Of a stretch of 30,382 nucleotides of DNA, positions 7,944 through 15,101 are shown piece after piece. The notes below the pieces were generated by a model. It was not told where the DNA came from. It ran no database searches and was given only the letters and a program-made list of their open reading frames with translations. The DNA comes from Syntrophobacter sp. DG_60 (GTDB taxonomy: Bacteria > Desulfobacterota > Desulfofervidia > Desulfofervidales > DG-60): contig LJNA01000001.1 of the NCBI GenBank assembly GCA_001304365.1, positions 1-30,382 on the forward strand, read 5' to 3'. The translations under genes were made by a program, and so were the position numbers. Within the stretch, counting starts at the first letter, position 1; every line of letters starts with the position of its first letter.

Positions 7944-8054
7944 CTTTTTTCTCCTTATAGCTTCCTTAGTTCCTCCTGTGACTGTAACTTATCATACTCT
8001 ATCTTTTTTGAGAAGTAAGGAGAAAAAGGAATTATCTTGAGTTATGTGTTTTAA

Positions 8055-8083
8055 TTGACTTCACATTTGCCCCGTGTTATAAA
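8055..8083 (+). promoter_or_regulatory. Promoter for the DUF3014 gene
   Basis: TTGACT (8055-8060) and TATAAA (8078-8083) are spaced by 17 bases. A start near 8090 leaves a leader of about 37 nt before the ATG at 8127. Confidence 0.65.
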
Positions 8084-8126
8084 CTTTGTTGGAATTAGAA
8101 GTTGAAAAAAAAGAGTATAAATAAAT

Positions 8127-8960
8127 ATGGAAGGGTATAGGAAACTAATTTTGATAGCAGTTGCCCTCATCGCCTTAGTAGGCATAGGTTTTGGAATCTA
8201 TTATTTTTTAATTTATGAAAAACCAGAAGAACTCCTCCCTTTACCAAGGAAAGTTATAGAGGAAGAGCCATCCCAAGTTCCTGCAGAAAAAATTGTCAGA
8301 AAAGAGGAGGAAAAAGCCCGTGAACTAGTATTAGACCTTGATAGTAGCGATGTTATGGCACGAAAATTAGCGAAAGAGCTCTCTTCTCATCCCCAATTGG
8401 CCATCTGGTTGATGAATGAAGATTTGATTCGAAGATTCACCGCAGTAGTGGACAATATAGCCAATGGTTTGAGTCCCCGTCCTCATATTGAATTTTTAGC
8501 TCCCAAAGGAAAATTCCAATTAATCGAAAAAGATGGACGACTTTATATTAATCCCGCGAGCTATAAACGATATAATCTTGTAGGAGATGTTTTTGCTTCC
8601 TTGGATTCGGAGGGTTGTGTGAGGTTTTATGACCAATTAAAACCCCTCTTTCAACAAGCATACCGAGAGCTCGGCTATCCCACCCAGGATTTCCAGGAGA
8701 CACTCTTCAAATCCATTATTGAACTCCTTAAAACCCCTATAATAGAAGGTGAAATTTTATTAAAGAAAAAAGTGATTACATATGAGATGGTTGAGCCGAA
8801 GTTAGAGCAACTTAGTCGAGCCCAGAAGCATCTCATTCGTATGGGGCCAGAAAATGTCCGTAAAATCCACACGAAATTGCGAGAGATTGCCTTAGCTTTG
8901 GGAATTCCAGAAAACCAACTTCCTCAATCTGAAGTTTACTATCCAGATAACAGTAGCTAG
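8127..8960 (+). CDS. DUF3014 membrane-anchored protein
   Basis: This 277-residue protein has one N-terminal transmembrane helix (about residues 6-29, LILIAVALIALVGIGFGIYY), a charged linker rich in Glu and Lys, and a globular domain from about residue 70. That domain matches DUF3014 as I know it: LSSHPQLAIWL, DLIRRFTAVVDNIANG, DVFASLDSEG, QAYRELGYP and LSRAQKHLIRMGPENVRKIHTKLREIA. It is probably anchored in the inner membrane with the domain in the periplasm. The family has no established function. The gene is monocistronic behind a good promoter, and its stop overlaps the end of a minus-strand gene fragment. Confidence 0.85.
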   Translation: MEGYRKLILIAVALIALVGIGFGIYYFLIYEKPEELLPLPRKVIEEEPSQVPAEKIVRKEEEKARELVLDLDSSDVMARKLAKELSSHPQLAIWLMNEDLIRRFTAVVDNIANGLSPRPHIEFLAPKGKFQLIEKDGRLYINPASYKRYNLVGDVFASLDSEGCVRFYDQLKPLFQQAYRELGYPTQDFQETLFKSIIELLKTPIIEGEILLKKKVITYEMVEPKLEQLSRAQKHLIRMGPENVRKIHTKLREIALALGIPENQLPQSEVYYPDNSS

Positions 8961-9070
8961 TAATCTCTTTCTCCTTCTGCTACATCTACTCTCATTAATT
9001 CTAGAAAACCTTGCGTCTGAATTGAATATAAGTCTTTCCTCGGATCTTCTTCGCTTCTAATTGCCCAAAT
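8957..9070 (-). pseudogene. Gene fragment, C-terminal part
   Basis: The minus-strand frame ending at 8957 reads WAIRSEEDPRKDLYSIQTQ followed by GFLELMRVDVAEGERDY and stop. It looks like the C-terminal end of a real protein but has no start; a TAA at 9071-9073 closes it. I do not recognise the parent family. It shares its reading frame with the integrase relic just upstream, so both may be parts of one decayed locus. Confidence 0.35.
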
Positions 9071-9088
9071 TTATGCATAGATGTGCTG

Positions 9089-9178
9089 TTAGATAACCTC
9101 TCTGTAGAATTCATAATCATCAGTCTGATGAGATCTTTCAACAAAATTATTATCTTCAGGATGGCCTTTTAAGTTACC
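9089..9178 (-). pseudogene. Integrase-core transposase relic (IS481/IS3-like)
   Basis: The minus frame reads GNLKGHPEDNNFVERSHQTD then DYEFYREVI and stop. The pattern H-x-x-x-N-x-x-V-E-R-S-H-x-T-D-D-x-E-F-Y is characteristic of the end of the rve integrase core in IS481-family transposases, with the catalytic Glu in VERSH. The frame is closed by stops on both sides and only about 30 residues remain, so this is a relic of an old insertion. No terminal inverted repeats can be delimited. Confidence 0.6.
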
Positions 9179-9308
9179 TTAATTTACCATCAGAAACAGT
9201 CACGAAAACGGCTTATAGGCATGGTTTCAAGCCTTAGGGCATATTACTAAACCATTTGTCCCTTAAAAGGCGTGTAGAACCAAACAGTATAGGAAGGAAA
9301 TTTGTGGT

Positions 9309-9389
9309 TCAAATCTCTTCTCCCTCAACAAGGATATTTGCTTGGTTAAGTGCTTCCTTAATCTTATCTTGGTAATCTAAAATGGCAGT
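9309..9389 (-). pseudogene. Short gene-tail fragment
   Basis: The minus frame reads ILDYQDKIKEALNQANILV followed by EGEEI and stop, about 25 residues closed upstream by TGA. It resembles a protein C-terminus, but no family is recognised. It overlaps the 3' end of the secreted-protein gene by about a dozen bases. Together with 8957-9178 it shows that the 416-bp gap after the DUF3014 gene is decayed coding DNA. Confidence 0.25.
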
Positions 9390-10462
9390 ATTACATCAAA
9401 ATACCACATATAATAAGCAGAAGTATCCCAATCAAAGGTAGCTGGGTTAGTACCTGCAGGCACCACTACTGTATAGCCCCAATAGGTACCAGGTATAAGG
9501 AAGACTACAGGTATCTCAAAAATCGTTACGTCAGTAGGGTCACTTTTATTTGTTTGCCAAGTTGTAGTAGATTCAGTTAAGTTGCCACTTTCATTAATAA
9601 GGTAAAGAGCCCCGTAAGGTAAGGCATCAATGGCTAGATAGATGTCTACTGGGGATTCAAAAGCAGGAAAAGCTACTCTTACAGTAGCAATGCCACTGCT
9701 TATATCACCAAAAGAAAACGGTCTAGCAATGAGAGGATTTGTATCTACCACTGGTCTAACTACTGGATTATGTGGAATCGGTGTTGGAGAAGAAGGAAGA
9801 GACACAGCCTCCCATAACTTTATGTAGTAATCGGTTGATCCTATCAAACTCACAGAACATTGGTATCCTACTTGATCTTTATCATAGCTCCCGAAAACCT
9901 CTACTTGGTCTAGTTCTTCGATGTTTGGATCCATATATCCCGATGGCCAGACAGCCGAAATCCAAACAAACAGTTGGCTGCTACACGGCTGCGGTCCACT
10001 AATTATTTCATCAACACTTACAGTCCAACCATAAGGAGCACCGGGCATACCTCCTGGGTGGAAGTCAATTGCAGTGCCTTTAAATCTTATATTAAGGGGA
10101 TTGATATAGTAGGAGTCACCATATGCTACCACTCTTTCGAAACATTGTAGTGGGCCAGATTCACCGTAATAGTAGCCGTAGACCTCGACCATCTGCCCTA
10201 GATGGAGATGCAAGGGGTTTTGTCCATAACATACCTCTACGCTTCCTACACCTTGTATGAAAGAGTGTCCTTCTAAAATTTCCTCTACGGCCACTTCGCT
10301 GTAATAACTACCATAACAGACAAGCTCTCCATATTGTTCAGGCGTGATAACGGCTCCCCTGAACTTAACTGGTCCGTTCCCTGCCGCAATTCCTAACGCG
10401 GCTGATCCAACTAGAATTGAGAGAATAACTAACAAAAATACTAACAGTCTTCCTTTTTTCAT
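9377..10462 (-). CDS. Secreted protein with a duplicated beta-rich domain
   Basis: The 361-residue protein has a Sec signal peptide (basic MKKGR, hydrophobic stretch to about residue 25, likely cleavage after AAG or nearby). Two tandem repeats follow: repeat 1 starts KFRGAVITPEQYGE and ends AYGDSYYI, and repeat 2 starts RFKGTAIDFHPG and ends GSTDYYI. Both contain a Val-rich strand with VEVYG or VEVFG, which suggests OB-like or jelly-roll beta domains. Cysteines recur in both. A Pro-rich linker (LPSSPTPIPHNP) leads to a C-terminal beta-sandwich with VRVAFPAFESPVDIYLAI, a segment type I associate with secreted proteins of sulfate reducers. Function is unknown; an envelope or adhesion role is plausible. 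The ribosome-binding site is GAGGG upstream of the ATG. Confidence 0.75.
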   Translation of the reverse strand: MKKGRLLVFLLVILSILVGSAALGIAAGNGPVKFRGAVITPEQYGELVCYGSYYSEVAVEEILEGHSFIQGVGSVEVCYGQNPLHLHLGQMVEVYGYYYGESGPLQCFERVVAYGDSYYINPLNIRFKGTAIDFHPGGMPGAPYGWTVSVDEIISGPQPCSSQLFVWISAVWPSGYMDPNIEELDQVEVFGSYDKDQVGYQCSVSLIGSTDYYIKLWEAVSLPSSPTPIPHNPVVRPVVDTNPLIARPFSFGDISSGIATVRVAFPAFESPVDIYLAIDALPYGALYLINESGNLTESTTTWQTNKSDPTDVTIFEIPVVFLIPGTYWGYTVVVPAGTNPATFDWDTSAYYMWYFDVILPF

Positions 10463-10522
10463 CCTATACTACCCTCTTTTTTTTGGATATTTTTAAAGTA
10501 ATATACCCTCCCTTGTAAAGAG

Positions 10523-10574
10523 CCCTAATTGCCTCGCTTAAATCTATACGAGTTTTTGGCTGGAGGCAATAGGG
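10523..10574. repeat. Inverted repeat between the secreted-protein and primase-like genes
   Basis: CCCTAATTGCCTC (10523-10535) is complementary to GAGGCAATAGGG (10563-10574) with one bulged base; the loop is 27 bases. It lies in the divergent gap, upstream of both genes. It could be an operator or a transcribed leader structure. I do not recognise a riboswitch class. Confidence 0.45.
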
Positions 10575-10634
10575 GAAAAGTCCACTAATTTTAAAGACTT
10601 GAAACAGAAGATTTAAAATGGCAATATTTTCTGA

Positions 10635-11420
10635 GTGAGGCAAGCAGTAGAACTTAGGATTTTAAAGATGGTAGCAAATTTTTATCATGAATTGTTTTAC
10701 AAGAACGAGCCATTGTTTCCCCATCAGTATAAGCAGCTTGCCCATTGGCACATTAGCCGTCCTGAGATAAAAAAATTTAATCTAGGTTTTTGCCCAAATA
10801 AAGAAGATATCCATTATTCTGGAAAGGCATTTGCCAAGTATTATGAAGAAATGTGGCTTAAATATCCCCAGCTGACAAAAATTTGCATCAATATGGGATT
10901 ACTTAATCCTATAGAAAAGGGGTATGAAGATGGTTTAGCAGGGGCTTTCACCTTTCCTTACTATGATGAAAAAGGTGAGTTATTTAATCTGGCCATTTTT
11001 TATCCTGAAAGGTGGTGGCAATTATTAAATAAAAATGACACATTGGCTATTTTTGGGTTAAAACAGGCCTGTTATGATCTACAAGATTACAAGATGGCCA
11101 TCTTAGTAGAAGATGTCTATGATTTTTTTTCTATTCATTACCTGCTTTCTCCTACGGGTATAAATCCCTGTCTATTATGTCATAAAAAAATAAGCTTGGG
11201 TTCATTAGAAAAACTAAGACAATTTAAGGTTGAACAGGCATTTGTCGTGGGTCTTAAAGAGTTTCCTGATAAAGGAGCAATAGATTTAATCTTCATTCCT
11301 AAAACCAGGGATGCCTTGGAGGCGTTAAATCAAATTTTATCTTTGATACAAAATAAGCGGCTTAAGCGACTAATTGAAGTGGGCCTAGAATTAATAGAAA
11401 AAAGAGGAACTAAGCTATAA
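10635..11420 (+). CDS. DnaG-like Toprim_N-domain protein
   Basis: The 261-residue protein resembles the middle of bacterial DnaG primase without its zinc finger. LKMVANFYHELFY (about residues 10-22) followed by RPEIKKFNLGFCPN (42-55) matches the DnaG AAxFYHxxL ... I-x-x-F-x-LGYAP pattern. GAFTFPYYDEKGELFNLAIF corresponds to the FRNRIMFPIxDxxGRVIAFGGR strand, and LVEDVYDFFSIHYL corresponds to the toprim EGYMDV motif with the Glu kept. It has no CHC2 zinc finger and no C-terminal DnaB-binding domain. The start is GTG at 10635 or ATG at 10668; a TGA immediately precedes the GTG. Polymerising activity is uncertain. It converges on the aminotransferase gene, overlapping it by 6 bp. Confidence 0.6.
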   Translation: MRQAVELRILKMVANFYHELFYKNEPLFPHQYKQLAHWHISRPEIKKFNLGFCPNKEDIHYSGKAFAKYYEEMWLKYPQLTKICINMGLLNPIEKGYEDGLAGAFTFPYYDEKGELFNLAIFYPERWWQLLNKNDTLAIFGLKQACYDLQDYKMAILVEDVYDFFSIHYLLSPTGINPCLLCHKKISLGSLEKLRQFKVEQAFVVGLKEFPDKGAIDLIFIPKTRDALEALNQILSLIQNKRLKRLIEVGLELIEKRGTKL

Positions 11421-12605
11421 TCTATCCAATGCCTTCTTTATTCTAAAAATACCCTCTTCAATGACCTCCAAAGGATTAACAAAGGAAAGGCGGACAAAAC
11501 CTTCACTACCAAAGGCAATACCCGGTACTACAGCTACCTTTACCTCCTCTAGTAAATATTCTGCAAACCTTACGGAATCTTCAATCTTGTTATTAAAATA
11601 GGAGGAAAAACAGGGGAAGGCATAAAATGCTCCTTGTGGCCTAAAACAGCTTACCATGGGAATCTTGGCCAAATGCCCCATAAGAGAAGCCCGCCTTTTT
11701 TTAAAAGCCGCTACAAACCCTTCAATAAAGCCTTGAGGTCCTGTCAGTGCAGCCAAGGCGGCCTTCTGTGCAATAGAGTTTGGATTCGATGTGCTTTGGC
11801 CTTGAACCCGTGTAGCTGCCTTAATCACCCGCCTGTCACCAATTAAATACCCAACTCTCCATCCTGTCATGGCATAGGTCTTAGAAACAGAATTGACAAT
11901 AAAGGTCTTTTTTCTTATCTCTGGGTCTAAATTAGCGATACATTGAAAGTCTATATTATCTAGGATAATCTTGTGATAGACATCATCTGAAACTATATAA
12001 ATATTATATTTTAAGGCAATCTCAGCAATCTCTATCAAATCGGTTTTAGTATAAACACTACCTGTAGGATTAGATGGGCTGTTGATGATAATGGCCTTTG
12101 TTTTGGGAGTGATATGGGGCTTAAGGGTCTTGGCCCTCAATTTAAAATCATCTTCTTCCTCTGTCTTTACAATTACTGGCTTACCTCCAGCCAAAACTAC
12201 CATAGGCGGATAGGATACCCAATAAGGTGCAGGGATAATTACCTCATTGCCTGGATCTAAAATAACCTGAAAAAGGTTATAAAGGGCCTGTTTTCCACCA
12301 CAGCTAATCATTACTTCTTCAGGAGTATATGAGAGACTGTATTCCTTTTCTATATATTGGGCTACTGCCTCTTTTAACTCAAGGATGCCATCCACTGGGG
12401 TATATTTAGTAAAACCTGCAGAAATAGCCTCAATAGCTGCTTTTTTGATATGATCAGGGGTATCAAAATCCGGCTCACCCCCTGCTAAGGAGATCACATC
12501 TTCACCTTTTGCCTTCAAGGCTTTTGCCTTTGCACTTATGGTTAGGGTGGGAGAAGGGGGTATGGCCTTAATCCTTTGGGCAATTATTTCCTTATCTTGA
12601 CACAT
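11415..12605 (-). CDS. Class I pyridoxal-phosphate aminotransferase (aspartate aminotransferase type)
   Basis: The 396-residue enzyme transfers amino groups between an amino acid (probably aspartate or an aromatic acid) and 2-oxoglutarate. Family landmarks are SLAGGEPDFDTP, KYTPVDGILELKEA, CGGKQALYN, PAPYWVSYP, NSPSNPTG, the Asp/Tyr pair in IVSDDVYHK, the PLP-lysine motif SVSKTYAMTGWRVGY, and the C-terminal Arg in VRLSFVN. The longer open frame to 12743 would add an unrelated hydrophobic stretch, so I place the start at the ATG at 12605 (MCQDKEIIAQ). That leaves only 7 to 46 bp to the start of the divergent RNase gene. The pattern fits the AspC Ib-type enzymes; exact specificity is not readable. 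Confidence 0.9.
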   Translation of the reverse strand: MCQDKEIIAQRIKAIPPSPTLTISAKAKALKAKGEDVISLAGGEPDFDTPDHIKKAAIEAISAGFTKYTPVDGILELKEAVAQYIEKEYSLSYTPEEVMISCGGKQALYNLFQVILDPGNEVIIPAPYWVSYPPMVVLAGGKPVIVKTEEEDDFKLRAKTLKPHITPKTKAIIINSPSNPTGSVYTKTDLIEIAEIALKYNIYIVSDDVYHKIILDNIDFQCIANLDPEIRKKTFIVNSVSKTYAMTGWRVGYLIGDRRVIKAATRVQGQSTSNPNSIAQKAALAALTGPQGFIEGFVAAFKKRRASLMGHLAKIPMVSCFRPQGAFYAFPCFSSYFNNKIEDSVRFAEYLLEEVKVAVVPGIAFGSEGFVRLSFVNPLEVIEEGIFRIKKALDRL

Positions 12606-12651
12606 CTTACAGATGTGGCATGATAACAGAAATAAAAAAGACGGGCAAGAT

Positions 12652-14622
12652 ATGCAAGGCAAAATTGTTGAATATATAGAAAAACAGAAGGTAGCCACAG
12701 CTATCTGCCTTGAAGAAGGGAAAAATAGCATACGCTTGCTCACCCCACTAAACCGGGAAATTAGCTTGAGTAAGGCGCGTATTATATTGGTATCTCAAGA
12801 AAGATACCCTACCGAAAATCGGGAAGAACTGATAAATACATTAAAAGAGGTGGTTAGAAAAAGGGAGTCATTGAAAAACGAGGTAGATGTTCTGGGATTA
12901 TGGGAGCTACTCTCAGAAGAAAGAGGAACTTATAGCATTGCTGCCCTAGCTGAGTTCTGTTTTTCTGGCAAAGTTACCTCCCATAAGCAAAGTGCTATTC
13001 TTCGTGCATTTCTCAAAGAAAAGATCCATTTTAAGTTAAGGAGCCACAAATTTGAAGTAATGCCCGAGGGGTATATAGAACGCCTTATGTGGCAAAAGGT
13101 AAAGGAAGATGAGAGATTAAAAAAGATAGAAGAGGCAGCCAATTGGCTAAATGCCATTTATAAAGGAAATGAAATTGAGCCGCCACAAGGGAAGGAGGAA
13201 TATATAAATGTTTTAAAAAGGTGGTGTATTTGGCAAGAAGAGGTCCCACAGGCCAAGATGGCAAAAGAGATATTAAATAAGGCCCATTTAAACACAGATG
13301 GTGCTTTTAGGACCTTGGTAAACTTAGGAGTTTTCTCAAAACATGAGAATATTTTACTACCCCGCTACGGAATAAAGACCTCCTTTTCTGATGAAGTAAA
13401 GTCAGAGACCTCTATTTTGATTAAGACCGCCCCTGACTTTTTAAAGGACAGGGAGGATTTAACAAAATTATATACCTTTACCATAGATGGGCCTGAAACA
13501 AAGGATTTTGATGATGCCTTAAGCATTGAACAGAAGGACAATCATTATAGAATAGGGGTGCACATCACAGACCTTACACCTTTTATTTTACCAAGGAGTA
13601 AATTAGATGAAGAAGCTAGAGAAAGGGGGGTTACAATATATATGCCTGATGGGCGCATCCCTATGTTCCCAGAAGAGATACCTGATGAATTAGGCAGCTT
13701 AAAAAGGGGGCAAATTAAACCAACCATGAGTTTCTTAATCGATTTAGATAGTAATTCTAATATTCTAGGCTATAGGATTTTACCTAGTCTAATTAAAGTA
13801 GATGCGCGCTTCACCTATGATGAGGTCAATAACTTACTTACAAAAGATATTGATTTAAAAAGGCTCCATGAGTTGGCTTTGCAGTTTCGGCAAAGACGCC
13901 TGTCTCAAGGAGGGATGGTAATTACCTTACCAGAGTTGATAATTTCGTTTTTGCCTCAAGATAGGCTAGAGGTGAAACAGCGCAATCCAGAGCAACCTTC
14001 ACGTATCTTGGTGGCTGAGTTCATGATTATGGCCAACTACATAACTGCCTCTTTCCTTCATGAAAATAGCATACCTGCCATTTATCGGGGGCAATTACCG
14101 CCTAAGGAAAAGATTATGAATGGCACATGCCAGGATTTGTTTACTATTTATTTGCAACGCAAATTGCTCAACCCCTCTCAGTTAGACACAAAACCCGTTT
14201 TCCATCATATTTTGGGTCTTGAAAAATATACCAGTGTTACCTCTCCTTTGCGCCGCTATTTAGACCTAATCATTCAGCGCCAATTGGTCTATTATCTAAG
14301 AGAAAAAAGGCCTTTATATGTAGAAAGAGAGTTTTCTCCTTTGATATCACTTCTTGAAGAATGTTCAAGACGCACTTTGACTATTTGCAATCAGCGTCTT
14401 AAATATTGGTTGCTTACCTATCTAAAACAGCAGATTAAACATAAAATAGAGGCCTACATCCTAGAAAAGATATCCAGAGGGTACCGCATCCTGTTACCAG
14501 AGTACCTTTTAGAAACAGAGCTGATTAATCCAAAAGAGCAGTTTAGGCAGGGCGATAAGGTTAGGGTTAAAATAGAGGCAGTTGACCCTAAAAAACAATT
14601 TTTAAAGGTAGTTTTGGGATAA
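12652..14622 (+). CDS. RNase II/R-family exoribonuclease (RNB domain)
   Basis: The 656-residue protein is a 3'-5' exoribonuclease of the RNB family. The catalytic motif TIDGPETKDFDDAL (about residues 277-290) supplies the metal-binding aspartates. The remainder of the RNB core is present (YMPDGRIPMFPEEIPD, AEFMIMANYI, TSPLRRYLDLIIQRQL with the conserved Arg pair). The N-terminal part holds winged-helix-like regions rather than a classical RNase R set of cold-shock domains, and the C-terminus ends in a short S1-like segment (GDKVRVKIEAVDPKKQFLKVV). I chose the ATG at 12652 because it gives MQGKIVEYIEKQK, a family-like start; the ATG at 12613 adds 13 unlikely residues. It is translationally coupled to the MoaE-like gene (TAATG). 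Confidence 0.85.
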   Translation: MQGKIVEYIEKQKVATAICLEEGKNSIRLLTPLNREISLSKARIILVSQERYPTENREELINTLKEVVRKRESLKNEVDVLGLWELLSEERGTYSIAALAEFCFSGKVTSHKQSAILRAFLKEKIHFKLRSHKFEVMPEGYIERLMWQKVKEDERLKKIEEAANWLNAIYKGNEIEPPQGKEEYINVLKRWCIWQEEVPQAKMAKEILNKAHLNTDGAFRTLVNLGVFSKHENILLPRYGIKTSFSDEVKSETSILIKTAPDFLKDREDLTKLYTFTIDGPETKDFDDALSIEQKDNHYRIGVHITDLTPFILPRSKLDEEARERGVTIYMPDGRIPMFPEEIPDELGSLKRGQIKPTMSFLIDLDSNSNILGYRILPSLIKVDARFTYDEVNNLLTKDIDLKRLHELALQFRQRRLSQGGMVITLPELIISFLPQDRLEVKQRNPEQPSRILVAEFMIMANYITASFLHENSIPAIYRGQLPPKEKIMNGTCQDLFTIYLQRKLLNPSQLDTKPVFHHILGLEKYTSVTSPLRRYLDLIIQRQLVYYLREKRPLYVEREFSPLISLLEECSRRTLTICNQRLKYWLLTYLKQQIKHKIEAYILEKISRGYRILLPEYLLETELINPKEQFRQGDKVRVKIEAVDPKKQFLKVVLG

Positions 14623-14969
14623 TGAAATTAAGTTTAGATAAACTAATAGAGAAGATTAAAATGCATCCAGAAATAGGGATGATTGCCTGCCATTTAGGGA
14701 TAGTCCGTGGTTATTCAAAATCTGGAGAGCCCATAAAATACCTTAAAGTTAAATATAATAGAAGGGCGTTGATTGAAATAGTAAATGATTTAAAAAGGAA
14801 GCCTGGCATAAAAGAGATCTTAGTAGAGATAGCAGAGGGGGAAAGGCAAATAGGTGAATGGATTATGGTTGTATTGGTGGCTGGAGATACTAGAGAACAT
14901 ACATTTTTGGTCTTACAACAACTGGTAGATTTGATAAAGAAAAAGGTAACTGAAAAGGAGGAATACTAG
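14622..14969 (+). CDS. MoaE-like protein
   Basis: The 115-residue protein resembles the large subunit of molybdopterin synthase. HPEIGMIACHLGIVRGYSKSG aligns with the MoaE segment HPxxGAxxxFxGxVR. The later EGERQIGEWIMVVLVAG matches the G-x-L-x-xGE-x-x-V-x-V core strand, and the helix LQQLVDLIKKKV matches the AID-LK helix. Usual MoaE is 140-150 residues and ends with a PxWKKE-type segment carrying an active-site lysine; here the protein ends before it. It may therefore be a non-catalytic family member. It starts inside the RNase stop codon, so the two are co-translated. No other moa gene is in view. Confidence 0.65.
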   Translation: MKLSLDKLIEKIKMHPEIGMIACHLGIVRGYSKSGEPIKYLKVKYNRRALIEIVNDLKRKPGIKEILVEIAEGERQIGEWIMVVLVAGDTREHTFLVLQQLVDLIKKKVTEKEEY

Positions 14970-15019
14970 GAAGACACACAGCCTGAATCGTTGAGTTGTT
15001 AAATCGTTAACTCGTATAC

Positions 15020-15043
15020 AAAAGAGCAAAACCTCTTTTCCTA
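15020..15043 (+). terminator. Weak hairpin after the RNase-moaE unit
   Basis: AAAAGAG (15020-15026) pairs perfectly with CTCTTTT (15033-15039) around a CAAAAC loop. The T-rich arm itself provides the only U-tract, so it is a weak terminator candidate. Confidence 0.35.
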
Positions 15044-15101
15044 TTGCTATTTAGAGACTAAAATAGTATTTAAACCCGTTAAATAAGGGAGGCAAAAAAG
15101 T

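Noticed and set aside
9300..9335. tRNA T-arm-like GGTTCAAATC
   Set aside because: The flanking bases do not form a T-stem, and no acceptor or anticodon stem can be found.
10600..10634. Selenocysteine read-through of the TGA just before the primase-like GTG
   Set aside because: No conserved sequence continues upstream in that frame and no SECIS-like hairpin follows.
12606..12743. N-terminal extension of the aminotransferase
   Set aside because: The added residues are hydrophobic and Cys-rich, unrelated to the family, and antisense to the RNase start; the ATG at 12605 gives a normal N-terminus.
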